From NCBI RefSeq assembly GCF_900187455.1, contig NZ_FYDX01000003.1, positions 372,001 through 436,000 on the forward strand: a stretch of 64,000 nt of DNA, given 5' to 3'. Shown in pieces: positions 31,901-42,728 of the stretch. The notes beneath the pieces are model-generated. The model made no database searches. It worked only from the letters and a program-made list of their open reading frames with translations, and had not been told where the DNA came from. The DNA is from Pseudomonas sp. Irchel 3E13 (GTDB taxonomy: Bacteria > Pseudomonadota > Gammaproteobacteria > Pseudomonadales > Pseudomonadaceae). Made by a program: the position numbers and the translations under genes. Numbering within the stretch: position 1 is the stretch's first letter; each line of letters begins with the position of its first letter.

Positions 31901-34578
31901 GCCGCTTCGCCGCGAATCGCCAGCATCAGCCGGATAGGCGCCAGCAAGCATTCCTGCCGGTATTGCTGATGGAAAAGGGGCGCGTCCACGGCGCCCAGCA
32001 AGGCATCGCGAATGCGTTGCTCGTAGCGCCCGGCGAGGTCCAGTTCGCTGACGAAGCGGCGCAGGTATATGGCATCCAGGCCGGAGGCGAGCGTGGACTG
32101 GTCAGCGGAGTCGCCCTCCGTGAGTACCAGCCCCATGAACTGCAGGCGGTTGGACATGCTGTGGTCGATGTTGCCCAGGGCCAGTTCCTGGAGGCTTATC
32201 AGGCTTCTGCTTTTACTGGGTTTGAGGACGAGCGTGAGCGGCGTCCCCGGGGCGCCTGATCCTGCAATCGCTTCCCTCACGAACTGGGTCGAATCGGGCA
32301 AGTCGAGATGAACCTGCACGGCGCTGCCCAGGGCGAAATCGCGGATCAGGCGGGCCGTGACCTGTCGCGTGGCGAAGTCCTCGCGGCGGGGAAGTTCGCG
32401 TTCCAGCAAGGCCTGGGAGCGTCGCGCGGCAGGTACGCAAGCCTTGATCAGGGCCCTGAATGACTGACGTTCGGAAGGCGCCAACTGACGCAGCCATTCG
32501 GGTTGTCCGCGGTTCAGGGCCAGGGATCGGTTTTGTTCAAGGAAGCGCTCATAGGCCAGGTCGCGAGCGGTATTGACCGGGACGTTCAGTTCATCGAGGA
32601 CTGTGCGCCGCAGTTCCTCCCGTGCGCTCTGGTACTGCGCTTCATCGTTTGCGGCAAAGCGCTGGCGCAGTTCGAGCGCGGCCTGTTCGCAAGCGGCCAG
32701 TTGGCGTTGCAGGCCATAGTCGAACGCGTCCCCGGCCAAGGGCGTGAGCAGCAGCTTGCGGGCGTCGTCGCTTGCCGACAGCTTGAAGAATTCGCGCTCC
32801 AGCGCCGTCACTGAAGCGAACTGCTGCAAGCCGCCCGCGCTGCCAGGCCAGAACAGCAGCAGCGGGCGGTCAGCCACGACGGTGTTGGCCTCGGTGCCGT
32901 GGGCGATGACCAGCACACCGTCCAGCGGTTGTGAGGTGATCTGTTGGTCGTCGCCGGTCATTTGCAGGGTCAGCGCGGCCGCAACCACCGGGATGCCGCG
33001 CTGCGCCGCAGTGGGTGAGCGGAGCAGCGCTTCGAGCATGTGCCACTCGTCGTCGCCGAGCTGTTTCATGGCGTGCTGGACAGCGGCCTCGGCGCGCAGG
33101 CCGTCCTGGCGCGCCTGTTTCAGGTCGGCGTAGGCGTCCTGGGCCCGGCTGCGCAATTCGTGTAGCCAGGCGGTGTCGAGTAACGAAGAGGCCGCGCTGT
33201 CGGCGCGGCTCTGCGCCATTGACAGGGCATTGAGTGTTTCTCTGAGTGATTGCAGTGTTGGCGAATCAGGGTCGTCCTGCTCGCCTGCCAGGGCTTCGAA
33301 GGCCCGCAGTTGCTGTTTGACCATGCCCAGGCGGGTGCTGAGCGCGATGTCCTGGTACAGGTTGCCAAAGTCGGTGTGGCGAGGGGATTCGCCATCGTCG
33401 GCAGCGTTGGCCAGCGAGTGAAACAGCGGCGGTTCGGCGAACAGGGTGTTGCTCGCTCGCGCGTTGTCGTAGGCGTCGACGGCGGCAAGGGGGGCGCTCG
33501 CGGTGGCCGCCGGCTCGGCGTCGCTGTTTTGTTGCAGGGAAGCGAGATAGCCAGCCCGCAGATGCCCCATCAATTGCCGGAAGGCGGCATCCAGCGGCGC
33601 GTCCTGGACTTGGTAGTCGATGGTGTTGCGCGGTCGCAGGTCGTTGCTGGTGTAGGACCACAGCAGGCGCTGGCGGTGCAGAAGCTCGCTTTCCATCGCT
33701 GCCCGATCGGCAAACACCTGTAGCGCGGGGGTGTACGACGGCAGGTAGAGCACGTGGTCGGTGCCCTCGCTGGCGACGGTGATGACCAGCGCGCCCGGCA
33801 GCCTGAGCCTGCTGCCATCGGCCAGAACCAGTTGCAGCGTCTCGAAACCGCTGGACACGGCCGGTGTATCGGGGCGCGGAAGCGCCGTTTGTAGCACTTG
33901 CCACTGGCGTGCGGTCAGCGTGCCATCGGCCACGGCGAGATCGCAGGCCGCCTGGAAGTGCGCGTGATACTGCCGCGCCGCCCAACTGCGCCGGGACAGC
34001 GGGGTGCCGGGCGCCCGGCCATTCCAGTAGACGATCCACTGTCTGTTGAGGCTGCTGCTGAGTTCCAGGGTCTTGAGTGTCTCCAGCAGCGCCGTTGGCG
34101 ACAGGCCATGCAGCGGGTGATCCGCGGGCAGGCCAAAGACGTCACTGGCCTGGTTCAGGGTCGGGTCCAGCGGAAACTGCAGGACGAATACGGCGGCTTC
34201 ATCAAGGCACAGGCGCTGCCCGGTGTGGAAGCGCAGGCCGGCAAGGTCGCTGTCCAGGCCCCAACGCTCGGTGATCTGTTGCCTGATCGCGCCACGGATT
34301 GCGGGAAGCTCGCTGAACAGCTCGAGCATGTGCTTACGGCATTCGTGCCAACGCGCCGAGGCGCTGGAAAACAGGTTTTCATCGTGGGGGAGGGGGGCGT
34401 CGAGATTCTGTTCAAAAGCGAAGTCGATCACGGTCAAGGTGTCGACGTGGTCTGGGGCGGGCATCGGGTTTACCTCGGGCTCGGCGAAAACAGGCCGTAC
34501 TGGCGCTGTGGTCGGCGGATTTGAGGTCAAGCCGGGGAAGGGCGGGCGGTACATAGGTATCCGCTCGGCGAGGTTCAT
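28903..34578 (-). CDS. Giant dermonecrotic-toxin-domain protein (DUF6543-type)
   Basis: This open frame of 1891 codons encodes a mostly hydrophilic, alpha-helical protein without a signal peptide. Its layout (ENLFSSASARWHECRKHMLELFSELPAIRGAIRQQI near the N-terminus, two repeated blocks around 'ALRASRTLL...'-like helices, one hydrophobic patch IKMALGVLPFAGTVIALYDAW around residue 1085-1105, and the WYAHFHYTSANPGFASFAKAHLK tail) resembles the large pseudomonad proteins annotated with a dermonecrotic toxin domain. It has no leucine-rich repeats or clear enzyme motif. A contact-dependent or secreted role is possible, but no secretion or immunity gene adjoins it. The start is uncertain: ATG at 34464 has GAGG eight bases ahead, whereas 34578 has no ribosome binding site. 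Confidence 0.7.
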   Translation of the reverse strand: MNLAERIPMYRPPFPGLTSNPPTTAPVRPVFAEPEVNPMPAPDHVDTLTVIDFAFEQNLDAPLPHDENLFSSASARWHECRKHMLELFSELPAIRGAIRQQITERWGLDSDLAGLRFHTGQRLCLDEAAVFVLQFPLDPTLNQASDVFGLPADHPLHGLSPTALLETLKTLELSSSLNRQWIVYWNGRAPGTPLSRRSWAARQYHAHFQAACDLAVADGTLTARQWQVLQTALPRPDTPAVSSGFETLQLVLADGSRLRLPGALVITVASEGTDHVLYLPSYTPALQVFADRAAMESELLHRQRLLWSYTSNDLRPRNTIDYQVQDAPLDAAFRQLMGHLRAGYLASLQQNSDAEPAATASAPLAAVDAYDNARASNTLFAEPPLFHSLANAADDGESPRHTDFGNLYQDIALSTRLGMVKQQLRAFEALAGEQDDPDSPTLQSLRETLNALSMAQSRADSAASSLLDTAWLHELRSRAQDAYADLKQARQDGLRAEAAVQHAMKQLGDDEWHMLEALLRSPTAAQRGIPVVAAALTLQMTGDDQQITSQPLDGVLVIAHGTEANTVVADRPLLLFWPGSAGGLQQFASVTALEREFFKLSASDDARKLLLTPLAGDAFDYGLQRQLAACEQAALELRQRFAANDEAQYQSAREELRRTVLDELNVPVNTARDLAYERFLEQNRSLALNRGQPEWLRQLAPSERQSFRALIKACVPAARRSQALLERELPRREDFATRQVTARLIRDFALGSAVQVHLDLPDSTQFVREAIAGSGAPGTPLTLVLKPSKSRSLISLQELALGNIDHSMSNRLQFMGLVLTEGDSADQSTLASGLDAIYLRRFVSELDLAGRYEQRIRDALLGAVDAPLFHQQYRQECLLAPIRLMLAIRGEAARHQRHITQAGHELLSLTIDASSSEAFNTGGKRVSLLPAMLMPGGEDTGDRNTTLSGVTFIHESVSGLTLLYLPDCPDAIFLRQYDSLESARIALFNLAFDSSIAAYLADRALEGEVDYHVSRINEACVRHFDGLIGIEQAWPATTSLAALQLNAHLGRLIQAHRSTSRSNRELRLELAALESGRVFDYIKMALGVLPFAGTVIALYDAWTSANRAVAAFLHNQVAEGLEALESLLQSLIDAAMDLLPGASLKPGPARARIHQRQLKQLVASGHLHAAPGGRRRTAVDRFSGYEYAGELSLVGLTPGTEGIYRGIYRHTEGTFILNSGRVYPVIFDASRHTWRLTGKANSAYKQPVALDGFGNWDTHGALYGVNIISPAAGGGAALGHLAEFADPLWPAAIRRHLPRWWTDPVLRRQQALKISADRRLYELQNLNSGTQAQQNRFNQTVDPEARNALTIELRARYLKEREIATELYPDLEALVQLSTGNNRTRLKGLQSRVAWLQVDRRLNELNIIKPKALAHLERIDAIGSEIETTPVMDIQRHLLLLQQRKQVRLKLVKKLDETSRVMQEVEAWNKRITVAEQRANVQEDVEVVQQKFSQATTELLKVGNYLEIVNRYEAAIDVSWILLQRGIAGSRSRLDRALNNQLHLTEVRASATQRERVLQDCHATYQNYHRDFLAWNASYPQFFDQPHVEPFLEGLRHITELAERWRKKSAFPTQTRQPGPAQPARRLFETEDNQVLMGIEEHADRQRRMTIPGINNNTEIYVEGPQGRWRLENPRPAPASAPSDLKQLMREARERLDNLPAYTAKVQGYARQNMLPVDLEHLLVSEAGELRTRATLIAEQDPQAPLLDTLRAKADELVTQGRELRIRQTLASKTPSEGMLDYLLEHQSVDIIKVGEMTQMPKRAEGRAEYLLEYEIRDLTRIPPCPLWYAHFHYTSANPGFASFAKAHLKIPEQRRRGLQWQQGQGESAERIWRGDIGKVLAQKHFAALFD

Positions 34579-34665
34579 GAAATTGTCACGGAACTGTGGC
34601 AGCGCGCCGGCACAAACATCATCACACTCGCGCTCTACTGGGGATTTCGTTTTCGGTGTTTTTCC

Positions 34666-35658
34666 ATGCGGTTGTATTTATTTCTCCTGGCGCTGCTGAG
34701 CGCCTTTCCGTCGTTCGCCGCGCCGCGTTGCGACGTCCATGCGCCGGTCGAGCAGGCCGAGCTGAAGCAGGTCAGCCTGGCCTACCAGAGCGTCGGGCGC
34801 AGCACCGACCCGGCGCTGTTGCTGGTCATGGGGCTGGGCGGGCAGTTGATCCACTGGCCTGATGAAGTGGTCGAGGCCTTGTGTCGCCAGGGCTTCCGGG
34901 TGATCCGCTACGACAACCGCGATGTCGGTCTGTCGCGCTGGAACCAGCCGCCCGCCGATGCCAGCCTGACCTACGAACTGGTGCGCTATCGCCTCGGGTT
35001 GTCGGTGAGTGCGCCCTACACCCTCGAAGACATGGCCGAGGACGGCCTGGAGCTGATGCAGTACCTCGGCGAAAGCCGCTTTCATGTGTTGGGCGTGAGC
35101 ATGGGCGGGATGATCGCCCAGCACCTGGCGGCGATGGCGCCGGAGCGGGTCGAGAGCCTGACGCTGATCATGTCCAGTTCCGGCGCCCAGGGCCTGCCGG
35201 CGCCAAGCGCGGCGCTGATCCAGCAACTGGCGCGGCGCGGCGCGCCCAACCGCGAGGTGGCGATCGAACAGCAGGCCGACCTGCTGGCGGCGCTGGGCAG
35301 CCCGCGGGTGCAGGATGATCGTCAGGCGTTGCTGCAACAGGCGGCGGTGTCCTATGACCGCGCGTTCAACCCCGAAGGGGTCAAGCGCCAGATCATGGCG
35401 ATCCTCGCCGAACCCAGCCGGGTCGAACTGCTCAACCGCCTGCGGGTGCCGGCGCTGGTGGTGCATGGCACCGCCGATCCGCTGTTGCCGGTGATGCACG
35501 GGGTGCACCTGGCGGCGCATATCCAGGGCAGCCAGTTGGCATTGATTCCCGGGCTGGCCCACCGATTCCAGGAACCGTTCAAGACGGCGCTGCTGGCGGC
35601 GGTGTTGCCGTATTTACAGGCGCACCGCAATGATTTCAGCCATCTCGCCCAGCGCTAG
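34666..35658 (+). CDS. Exported alpha/beta hydrolase
   Basis: A 330-residue protein with a signal peptide (about 1-18, ending SFAA) and an alpha/beta-hydrolase fold. LLLVMGLGGQLIHWP forms the oxyanion region, GVSMGGM carries the nucleophile serine (about 146), and the acid and base are probably in HGTADPLLP and GLAHRF. Members hydrolyse esters or lactones; the substrate is unknown. Its stop codon overlaps the stop of the convergent glpM in CTAG. Confidence 0.87.
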   Translation: MRLYLFLLALLSAFPSFAAPRCDVHAPVEQAELKQVSLAYQSVGRSTDPALLLVMGLGGQLIHWPDEVVEALCRQGFRVIRYDNRDVGLSRWNQPPADASLTYELVRYRLGLSVSAPYTLEDMAEDGLELMQYLGESRFHVLGVSMGGMIAQHLAAMAPERVESLTLIMSSSGAQGLPAPSAALIQQLARRGAPNREVAIEQQADLLAALGSPRVQDDRQALLQQAAVSYDRAFNPEGVKRQIMAILAEPSRVELLNRLRVPALVVHGTADPLLPVMHGVHLAAHIQGSQLALIPGLAHRFQEPFKTALLAAVLPYLQAHRNDFSHLAQR

Positions 35659-35990
35659 TGAAGGCGCACCCAGACACTGACCAGAATCGCCGCTGCCACC
35701 AGCCACGCCAGTGCGGCCAAGGCCAGTGAGGCTTCCAGGCGCAAGCGGTCGACGAGGAAATACAGCGCGGCGAGGTAGACGAAGTACGGAATGATCGACC
35801 ACATGCCGAACACGATGGTGGTCTTCAGGTCGTCCAGCGAGCGGCCCTTGCCGACGATGTAGTGGGCGATCAGGGCGAAGGTGGGAAACAGCGGCACCAG
35901 CCCGGCGATGTAGTAATTGCGGGTCTTGGCCAGCATCGCGAGGATCACCACCACGGCGGCGCCAAGACAGGCTTTGAGTATCAGGTCCAT
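35655..35990 (-). CDS. glpM: GlpM family inner-membrane protein
   Basis: A 111-residue protein with four hydrophobic segments and the sequence KTRNYYIAGLVPLFPTFALIAHYIVG...LKTTIVFGMWSIIPY, characteristic of GlpM. The gene was first named in P. aeruginosa beside glycerol genes and is linked there to alginate production; the molecular role is unknown. It lies 16 bases downstream of aauR on the same strand and may be read with it. Confidence 0.9.
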   Translation of the reverse strand: MDLILKACLGAAVVVILAMLAKTRNYYIAGLVPLFPTFALIAHYIVGKGRSLDDLKTTIVFGMWSIIPYFVYLAALYFLVDRLRLEASLALAALAWLVAAAILVSVWVRLH

Positions 35991-36006
35991 GTGGTTTTCC
36001 GCCTTG

Positions 36007-37328
<1,322 letters not shown>

Positions 37329-37332
<4 letters not shown>

Positions 37333-39236
37333 AAGGACTCGGCGGGTTCAGTGGCGGTTTTGACCAGCGGCAGGCTGATGACGAACGCGGTCCCGCCGTT
37401 GGCGGGGTGTTCGACGTTCAGGCTGCCACCAGCGGCGGCCGCGAGGCTGGCGGACAAGGTCAGGCCCAGGCCGAGGCCATGCTCGCCCGGTTTGGTGGTG
37501 AAGAACGGTTCGAACAAATGCTTGCGGGCTTCGTCGTCGATGCCGTGGCCGTTGTCGCGGACTCGCAAGCGGTATTTGTCGTCCTGGCGCTCGCCTTCCA
37601 GCCAGAGCTGCGGCAGCGGCACCGTGGCCATGGCGTCCAGGGCGTTGCCGATGAGGTTGACGAGAATCTGTTCCAGGCGGGTCTGGTCGATGGCCAGTTG
37701 CTGGTCGCTGTAGTTGCTGTGCAGCTTCAGGTGGCACCCTTCGATGCGCGCGTTGAGCACTTGCAGGGTGGCCTCGACGGCCTTGCTCAGCGAGGCCTGG
37801 CCGCGGTCGTCGCCGCGCCGGGCGAAGGAGCGCAGGCTGGCGGTGATGCGGCCCATGCGGTCGATCAGGTCGTTCATGGTCAGCAGGTTGGCGCTGGCGA
37901 TTTCCAGCGAGCCGCGTTCGAGGAAGCGCACGGTGTTGCCGGACAAGGTGCGCAGCGCGGCCAGCGGCTGGTTCAGTTCGTGGGCGATGCTGGTGGACAT
38001 CTGGCCGATGGCCGCGAGTTTTCCGGCCTGCACCAGTTCGTCCTGAGCGTGGCGCAGAGTCTGCTCGGCCTGACGGCGTTCGCGGATCTGCGCTTTCAGC
38101 CGGTCGTTGCTGGCGCGCAGGTCGGCGGTGCGTTCGGCGATCTTGCGTTCGAGCTGGTTGTTGGCTTCTTCCAGCGCCTCGCGGGCGGCCAGGCGGGTGG
38201 CGATCACCTTGCGTCGCTCGTTCCAGGCGATGGCGAGAATGGCCAGCAGGGCGAAAGCCACGGCTACCAGAACACCCTGGATGATCGATTCGCGGCGCAG
38301 GTCCTGCAGCGGCGTCAGCAGGGTGAAGTGCCAGGGCGTGTCGACCAGGCGGCGAGTCTGCGCCAGGTAAGCGACTTCATGGGTGCCGTCATCGAGCCGA
38401 GCGTTGGCCGGGAAGGTCAGTTTCTCCAGGTCGTCGCCGAGTTTTTCCCGGCCCAGCGGTTGCAGCTCGTTGAGCGAGAACCAGTAGTACTGCAGGCTGC
38501 GGGCCAGGCGTTCCTTGAGTTCCGGGTTGAGCGGACGCACTGACTTCAGGCGTCGGGCCGGGTCGCTGGAGAGGATGATGATGCCGTTCTCGTCGCTGAC
38601 GAAGGCTTCCAGGCGGGCGCGTTGCCAGCGTTCTTCGAGCGGTTCCAGGCGGACTTTGATGACCGCGACGCCAATGATCTTGCCGTGTTCTTCAAGACCG
38701 TGGGCCAGGTAGTAGCCCGGCTCGCCGGTGGTGCTGCCGATCCCGTAGAAACGTCCTGGCTGGCCGCGCACGGCGTCCTGGAAATAGGCACGGAACGACA
38801 GGTCTTCGCCGAGGAAACTGTCGACATCGCGCCAGTTGCTGGAGGCCTGGACCCGGCCGCTGGTGTCGAGGACGAAGATCGCCCGGCTGCGGCTGCGCCG
38901 GTTGAGGCCTTCGAGGTATTCGTTGACCACCTGGCGGTGTTCGCCATCCGGTTCGGTCAGCAATTTCGAGACGCTGTCTTCCAGCTCCAGCAGGCTGGGC
39001 AGGTAGGTGTACTTGCTGATTTCGCTCTCGACGGTGCGCGCGTGCAGCTCTAGCTGGCGCTCGCCGTTGTCGCTCAAGGTGCGGATGCCGTTGTGTTCGC
39101 TGACCATGAAGCCGGCGACGCCCAGTCCGATCGTCAGCAGGAGGATCAGTGGGGGAATGATGAGCTGGCGAATCAGGCGGGGTTTCACGGCAAGGGCAGG
39201 CTTGGCTGGGCGAAAGAGCGTGGGATCGCATTTCAT
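37329..39236 (-). CDS. aauS: Sensor histidine kinase AauS
   Basis: A 635-residue DctB-type sensor kinase. Membrane helices at about 24-48 and 300-320 flank a periplasmic Cache-like sensor domain. A short coiled coil (LEEANNQLERKIAERTADLRASNDRL) leads to the H-box STSIAHELNQPLAALRTL and the ATPase domain with N-box LIGNALDA and G-box HGLGLGLTLS. It is expected to sense acidic amino acids in the periplasm and phosphorylate AauR. The codon before the chosen ATG is GTG (39239), an alternative start. Confidence 0.9.
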
Positions 39237-39260
39237 CACAGTGGCCTTATGACGACCAGC

Positions 39261-39292
39261 GCCCGCTGCCCGGCGAACACCGGACAGCGGGC
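39261..39292. terminator. Stem-loop between aatP and aauS
   Basis: GCCCGCTGCCCGG (39261-39273) pairs with CCGGACAGCGGGC (39280-39292) with one mismatch. It lies just past the aatP stop codon and may attenuate read-through into aauS. Confidence 0.5.
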
Positions 39293-39302
39293 TGCGGTCT
39301 GC

Positions 39303-40037
39303 TTAGTGCTGCAGGATCTTGCTGAGGAAGTGTTGGGTACGTTGGTCACGCACGCTCTGGTCACCAAAGAATTCTTCCTTGGTGCAGTCCTCGATGATGT
39401 TGCCTTTGTCCATGAAGATGACCCGGTTGGCGACCTTGCGGGCGAAGCCCATTTCGTGGGTCACGCACATCATGGTCATGCCTTCGTTGGCGAGCTGGAC
39501 CATGACGTCCAGTACTTCGCTGACCATTTCCGGGTCCAGGGCCGAGGTCGGTTCGTCGAACAGCATGACGATCGGGTCCATGGCCAGTGCGCGGGCAATC
39601 GCGACACGTTGTTGCTGGCCGCCGGAAAGCTGGCCGGGGTGCTTCTTGGCATGGGCGCTGAGGCCGACGCGGTCGAGCAGGGCCAGGCCTTTCTTGCTGG
39701 CTTCGGCCTCGCTGCGACCCAGCACTTTGCGCTGGGCGATGGTCAGGTTTTCGGTAATGGTCAGGTGCGGGAACAGCTCGAAGTGCTGGAACACCATGCC
39801 CACTCGCGAGCGCAGCTTCGGTAGGTTGGTCTTCGGGTCGGCGATGGAGGTGCCGTCGACGATGATGTCGCCTTTCTGGAACGGTTCCAGCGCGTTGACG
39901 CACTTGATCAGGGTCGATTTGCCCGAGCCGGACGGCCCGCAGACCACCACCACTTCACCTTTCTTGACCTCGGTATTGCAGTCGGTCAGTACCTGGAAGT
40001 CGCCGTACCACTTGTTGACGTTCTTGATGGAAATCAT
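39303..40037 (-). CDS. aatP: Glutamate/aspartate ABC transporter ATP-binding protein AatP (GltL)
   Basis: A 244-residue polar amino acid ABC ATPase with Walker [10 protein letters not shown] (about 37-45), signature [15 protein letters not shown] and Walker [13 protein letters not shown]. The sequence [17 protein letters not shown] is typical of GltL/AatP. It powers import through AatQ and AatM. The start overlaps the aatM stop by ATGA; it is the last gene of the transporter operon. Confidence 0.94.
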   Translation of the reverse strand: MISIKNVNKWYGDFQVLTDCNTEVKKGEVVVVCGPSGSGKSTLIKCVNALEPFQKGDIIVDGTSIADPKTNLPKLRSRVGMVFQHFELFPHLTITENLTIAQRKVLGRSEAEASKKGLALLDRVGLSAHAKKHPGQLSGGQQQRVAIARALAMDPIVMLFDEPTSALDPEMVSEVLDVMVQLANEGMTMMCVTHEMGFARKVANRVIFMDKGNIIEDCTKEEFFGDQSVRDQRTQHFLSKILQH

Positions 40038-40708
40038 ACGGTTATCCTTTTCTGCAGACGCTTGACCAGGAAGGAAGCGGAGAAGCTGATGACGAAGTAC
40101 ACGACGCCGGCGAAGATCAGGAACTCATTCGAGCGTCCGATGATGTCGCCACTGGCCCGTGCCGAGTTGAGAAAGTCCACCAGGCCGACGGTGTAAACCA
40201 GCGAGGTGTCCTGGAACAGGATGATGCTCTGTTGCAGCAGCAACGGGGTCATCTTGCGGAATGCCTGGGGCAGGATGATCAGGCGCATGGTCTGGCCGTA
40301 GGTCATGCCCAGCGCTTGTGCTGCGCCCATCTGGCCCTTGGCGATCGACTGCACGCCCGCACGGACGATTTCGCAGAAGTACGCCGCCTCGAACATCATG
40401 AAGGCCACGACGCAGGAGGTGAACGCGCCGATCGGGGTATCTTCGCCGGTGATCCAGCGCAGCACGAACGGCACCGCCAGGTAGAACCAGGTGATCACCA
40501 GCAGCAGCGGGATGGAGCGGAAATAGTTGACGTAGGCTCCGGCCAGGTTCGACATCAGCTTGTTCGATGACAGCCGCATCAGCGCCAGGATAGTGCCGAG
40601 CACGATACCGCCGACGATGCCCATGACCATCAGTTGCAGGGTCATGCGCATGCCGTTCCAGAGGCCCGGCAGGGCGGGAATGATCCCGCTGAAGTCCAGT
40701 TCCATCAT
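40034..40708 (-). CDS. aatM: Glutamate/aspartate ABC transporter permease AatM (GltK)
   Basis: A 224-residue HisM-type permease with five predicted membrane helices. The cytoplasmic loop [32 protein letters not shown] is the EAA motif that contacts the ATPase. It pairs with AatQ to form the channel. Overlaps aatQ by 4 bases, which indicates translational coupling. Confidence 0.93.
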   Translation of the reverse strand: MMELDFSGIIPALPGLWNGMRMTLQLMVMGIVGGIVLGTILALMRLSSNKLMSNLAGAYVNYFRSIPLLLVITWFYLAVPFVLRWITGEDTPIGAFTSCVVAFMMFEAAYFCEIVRAGVQSIAKGQMGAAQALGMTYGQTMRLIILPQAFRKMTPLLLQQSIILFQDTSLVYTVGLVDFLNSARASGDIIGRSNEFLIFAGVVYFVISFSASFLVKRLQKRITV

Positions 40709-41451
40709 TTACCTCCCACGGAGATCAGGCCCGGTACCGAAACTTTCTTCTCGACCATGCGCATGAGCAGCATCAGGCCCATGTTCAGGGTGAAGTAGAT
40801 CAGCGTGGCGAGGGTGAAGGCTTCGAACAGGTTGGCGGAGAATTCGGCGGTCTGCTTGGTCTGCGCCAGCAGCTCCATCAGGCCGATCAGCGAGGCGACC
40901 GACGAGTTCTTGAAGACGTTGAGGAACTCCGAGGTGAGCGGCGGAATGATGATCCGGTAGGCCTGGGGCAGCAGCACGTTGCTGTAGATCTGCGAGAGGC
41001 TGAAACCCATGGCGCGGGCGGCGGCTTCCTGACCGCGGGGCAGGGCCTGGATGCCGGTGCGGACCTGTTCGCAGACCCGTGCGGCGGTGAACAGGCCGAG
41101 GCAGATGACCACGCTGATCAGTGCCGAGGTCGTCGGGTTGAGGTCCTGCTTGAACCATTCCTGCAGGCCTTCGGGCAACAGGTCGGGCACCAGGAAGTAC
41201 CAGATGAACAGTTGCACCAGCAGCGGTACGTTGCGGAAGAGTTCCACGTAGCAGGTGGCGATACCCGATACCACGCGGTTCGGTACGGTGCGCATGACGC
41301 CGAGGACCGAGCCCAGCAGCAACGCGATGATCCAGGCGGCGATCGCAATGGCGATGGTCCAGCCCAGACCGGTGATGTACCAGTCGAGGTAGGTCTCGTC
41401 GCCCACGCCGGTGGACTTGAAGAATACGCCCCAGTCCCAGTTGTAATTCAT
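40705..41451 (-). CDS. aatQ: Glutamate/aspartate ABC transporter permease AatQ (GltJ)
   Basis: A 248-residue permease starting MNYNWDWGVFFKSTGVGDETYLDWYI, the typical GltJ N-terminus, with five membrane helices and an EAA loop (GQEAAARAMGFSLSQIYSNVLLPQA). First membrane gene after the binding-protein gene, from which it is separated by 98 bases containing a stem-loop. Confidence 0.93.
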   Translation of the reverse strand: MNYNWDWGVFFKSTGVGDETYLDWYITGLGWTIAIAIAAWIIALLLGSVLGVMRTVPNRVVSGIATCYVELFRNVPLLVQLFIWYFLVPDLLPEGLQEWFKQDLNPTTSALISVVICLGLFTAARVCEQVRTGIQALPRGQEAAARAMGFSLSQIYSNVLLPQAYRIIIPPLTSEFLNVFKNSSVASLIGLMELLAQTKQTAEFSANLFEAFTLATLIYFTLNMGLMLLMRMVEKKVSVPGLISVGGK

Positions 41452-41494
41452 CGGGGTCTCCCCTCAGATCAGTTGTTTCACGGGCACCTTCGAG

Positions 41495-41522
41495 CATCCG
41501 GGGGCGCGGGCGCCCTCGGATG
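41495..41522 (-). promoter_or_regulatory. Intercistronic stem-loop between aatJ and aatQ
   Basis: CATCCGGGGGCGC (41495-41507) and GCGCCCTCGGATG (41510-41522) pair with one G-T wobble. Such hairpins behind a binding-protein gene often stabilise its mRNA or partly terminate transcription, giving more binding protein than permease. Confidence 0.6.
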
Positions 41523-41549
41523 AAAGGTTAGACACTAACTAAACGGGAT

Positions 41550-42473
41550 TCAGGACTTCTTTTCGTCCGCGGCTTTGTCGGTAGGGTTGGCGATCAACGC
41601 CTTGAGCTCTTCGCTCATCGGGAAGCCGAGGTTCAAGCCTTTTGGTGGGACCGGCTGCTGGAACCACTTGTCGTAGATCTTGTTGATCTCGCCCGACTTG
41701 TAGAGCGCGACGATGGCCTTGTCGACCGCCGCCTTGAACGGTGCGTCGTCCTTGCGGACCATGCAGCCGTAGATTTCATAGGATTGCGGCGTACCGGTAA
41801 CGACCCAGTCGGTCGGCTTCTTGGCCTTGGCCATTTCGCCTGCGAGCAGGGCATCGTCCATCATGAAGGCAACGGCGCGACCGGATTCGAGCATCTGGAA
41901 CGACTCGCCGTGGTCCTTGGCCGAGATGACGTTCATCTTCATCTGCTTGTCGGCGTTCATGGCCTTGAGGATGCGCTCGGAGGTGGTACCGGCGGTCGTC
42001 ACCACGTTCTTGCCGGCCAGGTCCGGGAAGTCCTTGTAGGCGGGTTGACCGTCCTTGACCTTGGTCAGCAGGCGGGTACCGACTTCGAAGATGCCGACCG
42101 AGAAGGCGACCTGCTGCTGGCGCTCGACGTTGTTGGTGGTGGAACCACACTCGACGTCAACGGTGCCGTTCTGTACCAGCGGGATGCGGGTCTGGGAGGT
42201 GACCAGGTTGTATTTGACGTTCAGGTTGGGAAGGTCCAGATCCTTTTTCAGGGTCTCGACGATTGCCAACTGGATGTCGTGGGAGTAACCGACCGGTTTA
42301 CCCGAAGCGTCGGCGATGTAAGAAAACGGAATGGAAGCGTCCCGATGCCCCAGCGTAACGGTGCCCGAGTCCTTGATCTTCTTCAGGGTGCCGGTCAGTT
42401 CTTCGGCCATGACGGGCGAAGCGATCACAGCGGCCGCGATAGCGGCGCCCAACAGATGACGAACGATACGCAT
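41550..42473 (-). CDS. aatJ: Glutamate/aspartate periplasmic binding protein AatJ (GltI)
   Basis: A 307-residue solute-binding protein with a signal peptide (about 1-23, ending VMA) and the family 3 fold: GTLKKIKDSGTVTLGHRDASIPFSYI, GKPVGYSHDIQ, VECGSTTNNVERQ. These are hallmarks of GltI/AatJ, which captures glutamate and aspartate (and in pseudomonads also their amides) for the AatQMP channel. GAGGA lies before the start. The promoter region carries sigma-54 and AauR-type elements. Confidence 0.94.
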   Translation of the reverse strand: MRIVRHLLGAAIAAAVIASPVMAEELTGTLKKIKDSGTVTLGHRDASIPFSYIADASGKPVGYSHDIQLAIVETLKKDLDLPNLNVKYNLVTSQTRIPLVQNGTVDVECGSTTNNVERQQQVAFSVGIFEVGTRLLTKVKDGQPAYKDFPDLAGKNVVTTAGTTSERILKAMNADKQMKMNVISAKDHGESFQMLESGRAVAFMMDDALLAGEMAKAKKPTDWVVTGTPQSYEIYGCMVRKDDAPFKAAVDKAIVALYKSGEINKIYDKWFQQPVPPKGLNLGFPMSEELKALIANPTDKAADEKKS

Positions 42474-42574
42474 CTAATTTTCCTCGACGTTGTTTTTTTT
42501 ATGAGGCCGTTGTCGGCCGTTTCGTTCAGCGAACACTGCAATAAAGCGTTTGCGCATTCGGGTACTGAGTGTAG

Positions 42575-42590
42575 AGCATGAGTCGTGCCA
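42575..42590 (-). promoter_or_regulatory. Candidate sigma-54 (-24/-12) promoter of aatJ
   Basis: Read on the minus strand, TGGCACG-ACTC-ATGCT matches the sigma-54 consensus TGGCACG-N4-TTGCW except for one base, with the invariant GG and GC correctly spaced. It lies 102 bases upstream of aatJ, which suits activation by the sigma-54-dependent AauR. Confidence 0.75.
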
Positions 42591-42696
42591 GGCGCTGACT
42601 TCGGTCATGAAGGCCCGGTTTTACTGGATAGCAGGGTTATTTGACGGGCGTTTGACAGGAGGCCGTGTACGGTAGGCCGAATCTTACGAAGGTTGT

Positions 42697-42714
42697 CGTT
42701 CGGAAAGCCGAACG
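42697..42714. promoter_or_regulatory. Candidate AauR enhancer site
   Basis: CGTTCGG-AAAG-CCGAACG is a perfect inverted repeat containing the TTCGG-N4-CCGAA motif described for AauR in P. putida. It sits 107 bases upstream of the sigma-54 element, the usual distance for an enhancer-binding protein. A further CCGAA half-site lies at 42677-42681. Confidence 0.75.
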
Positions 42715-42728
42715 AAGGCGGCGATGGG

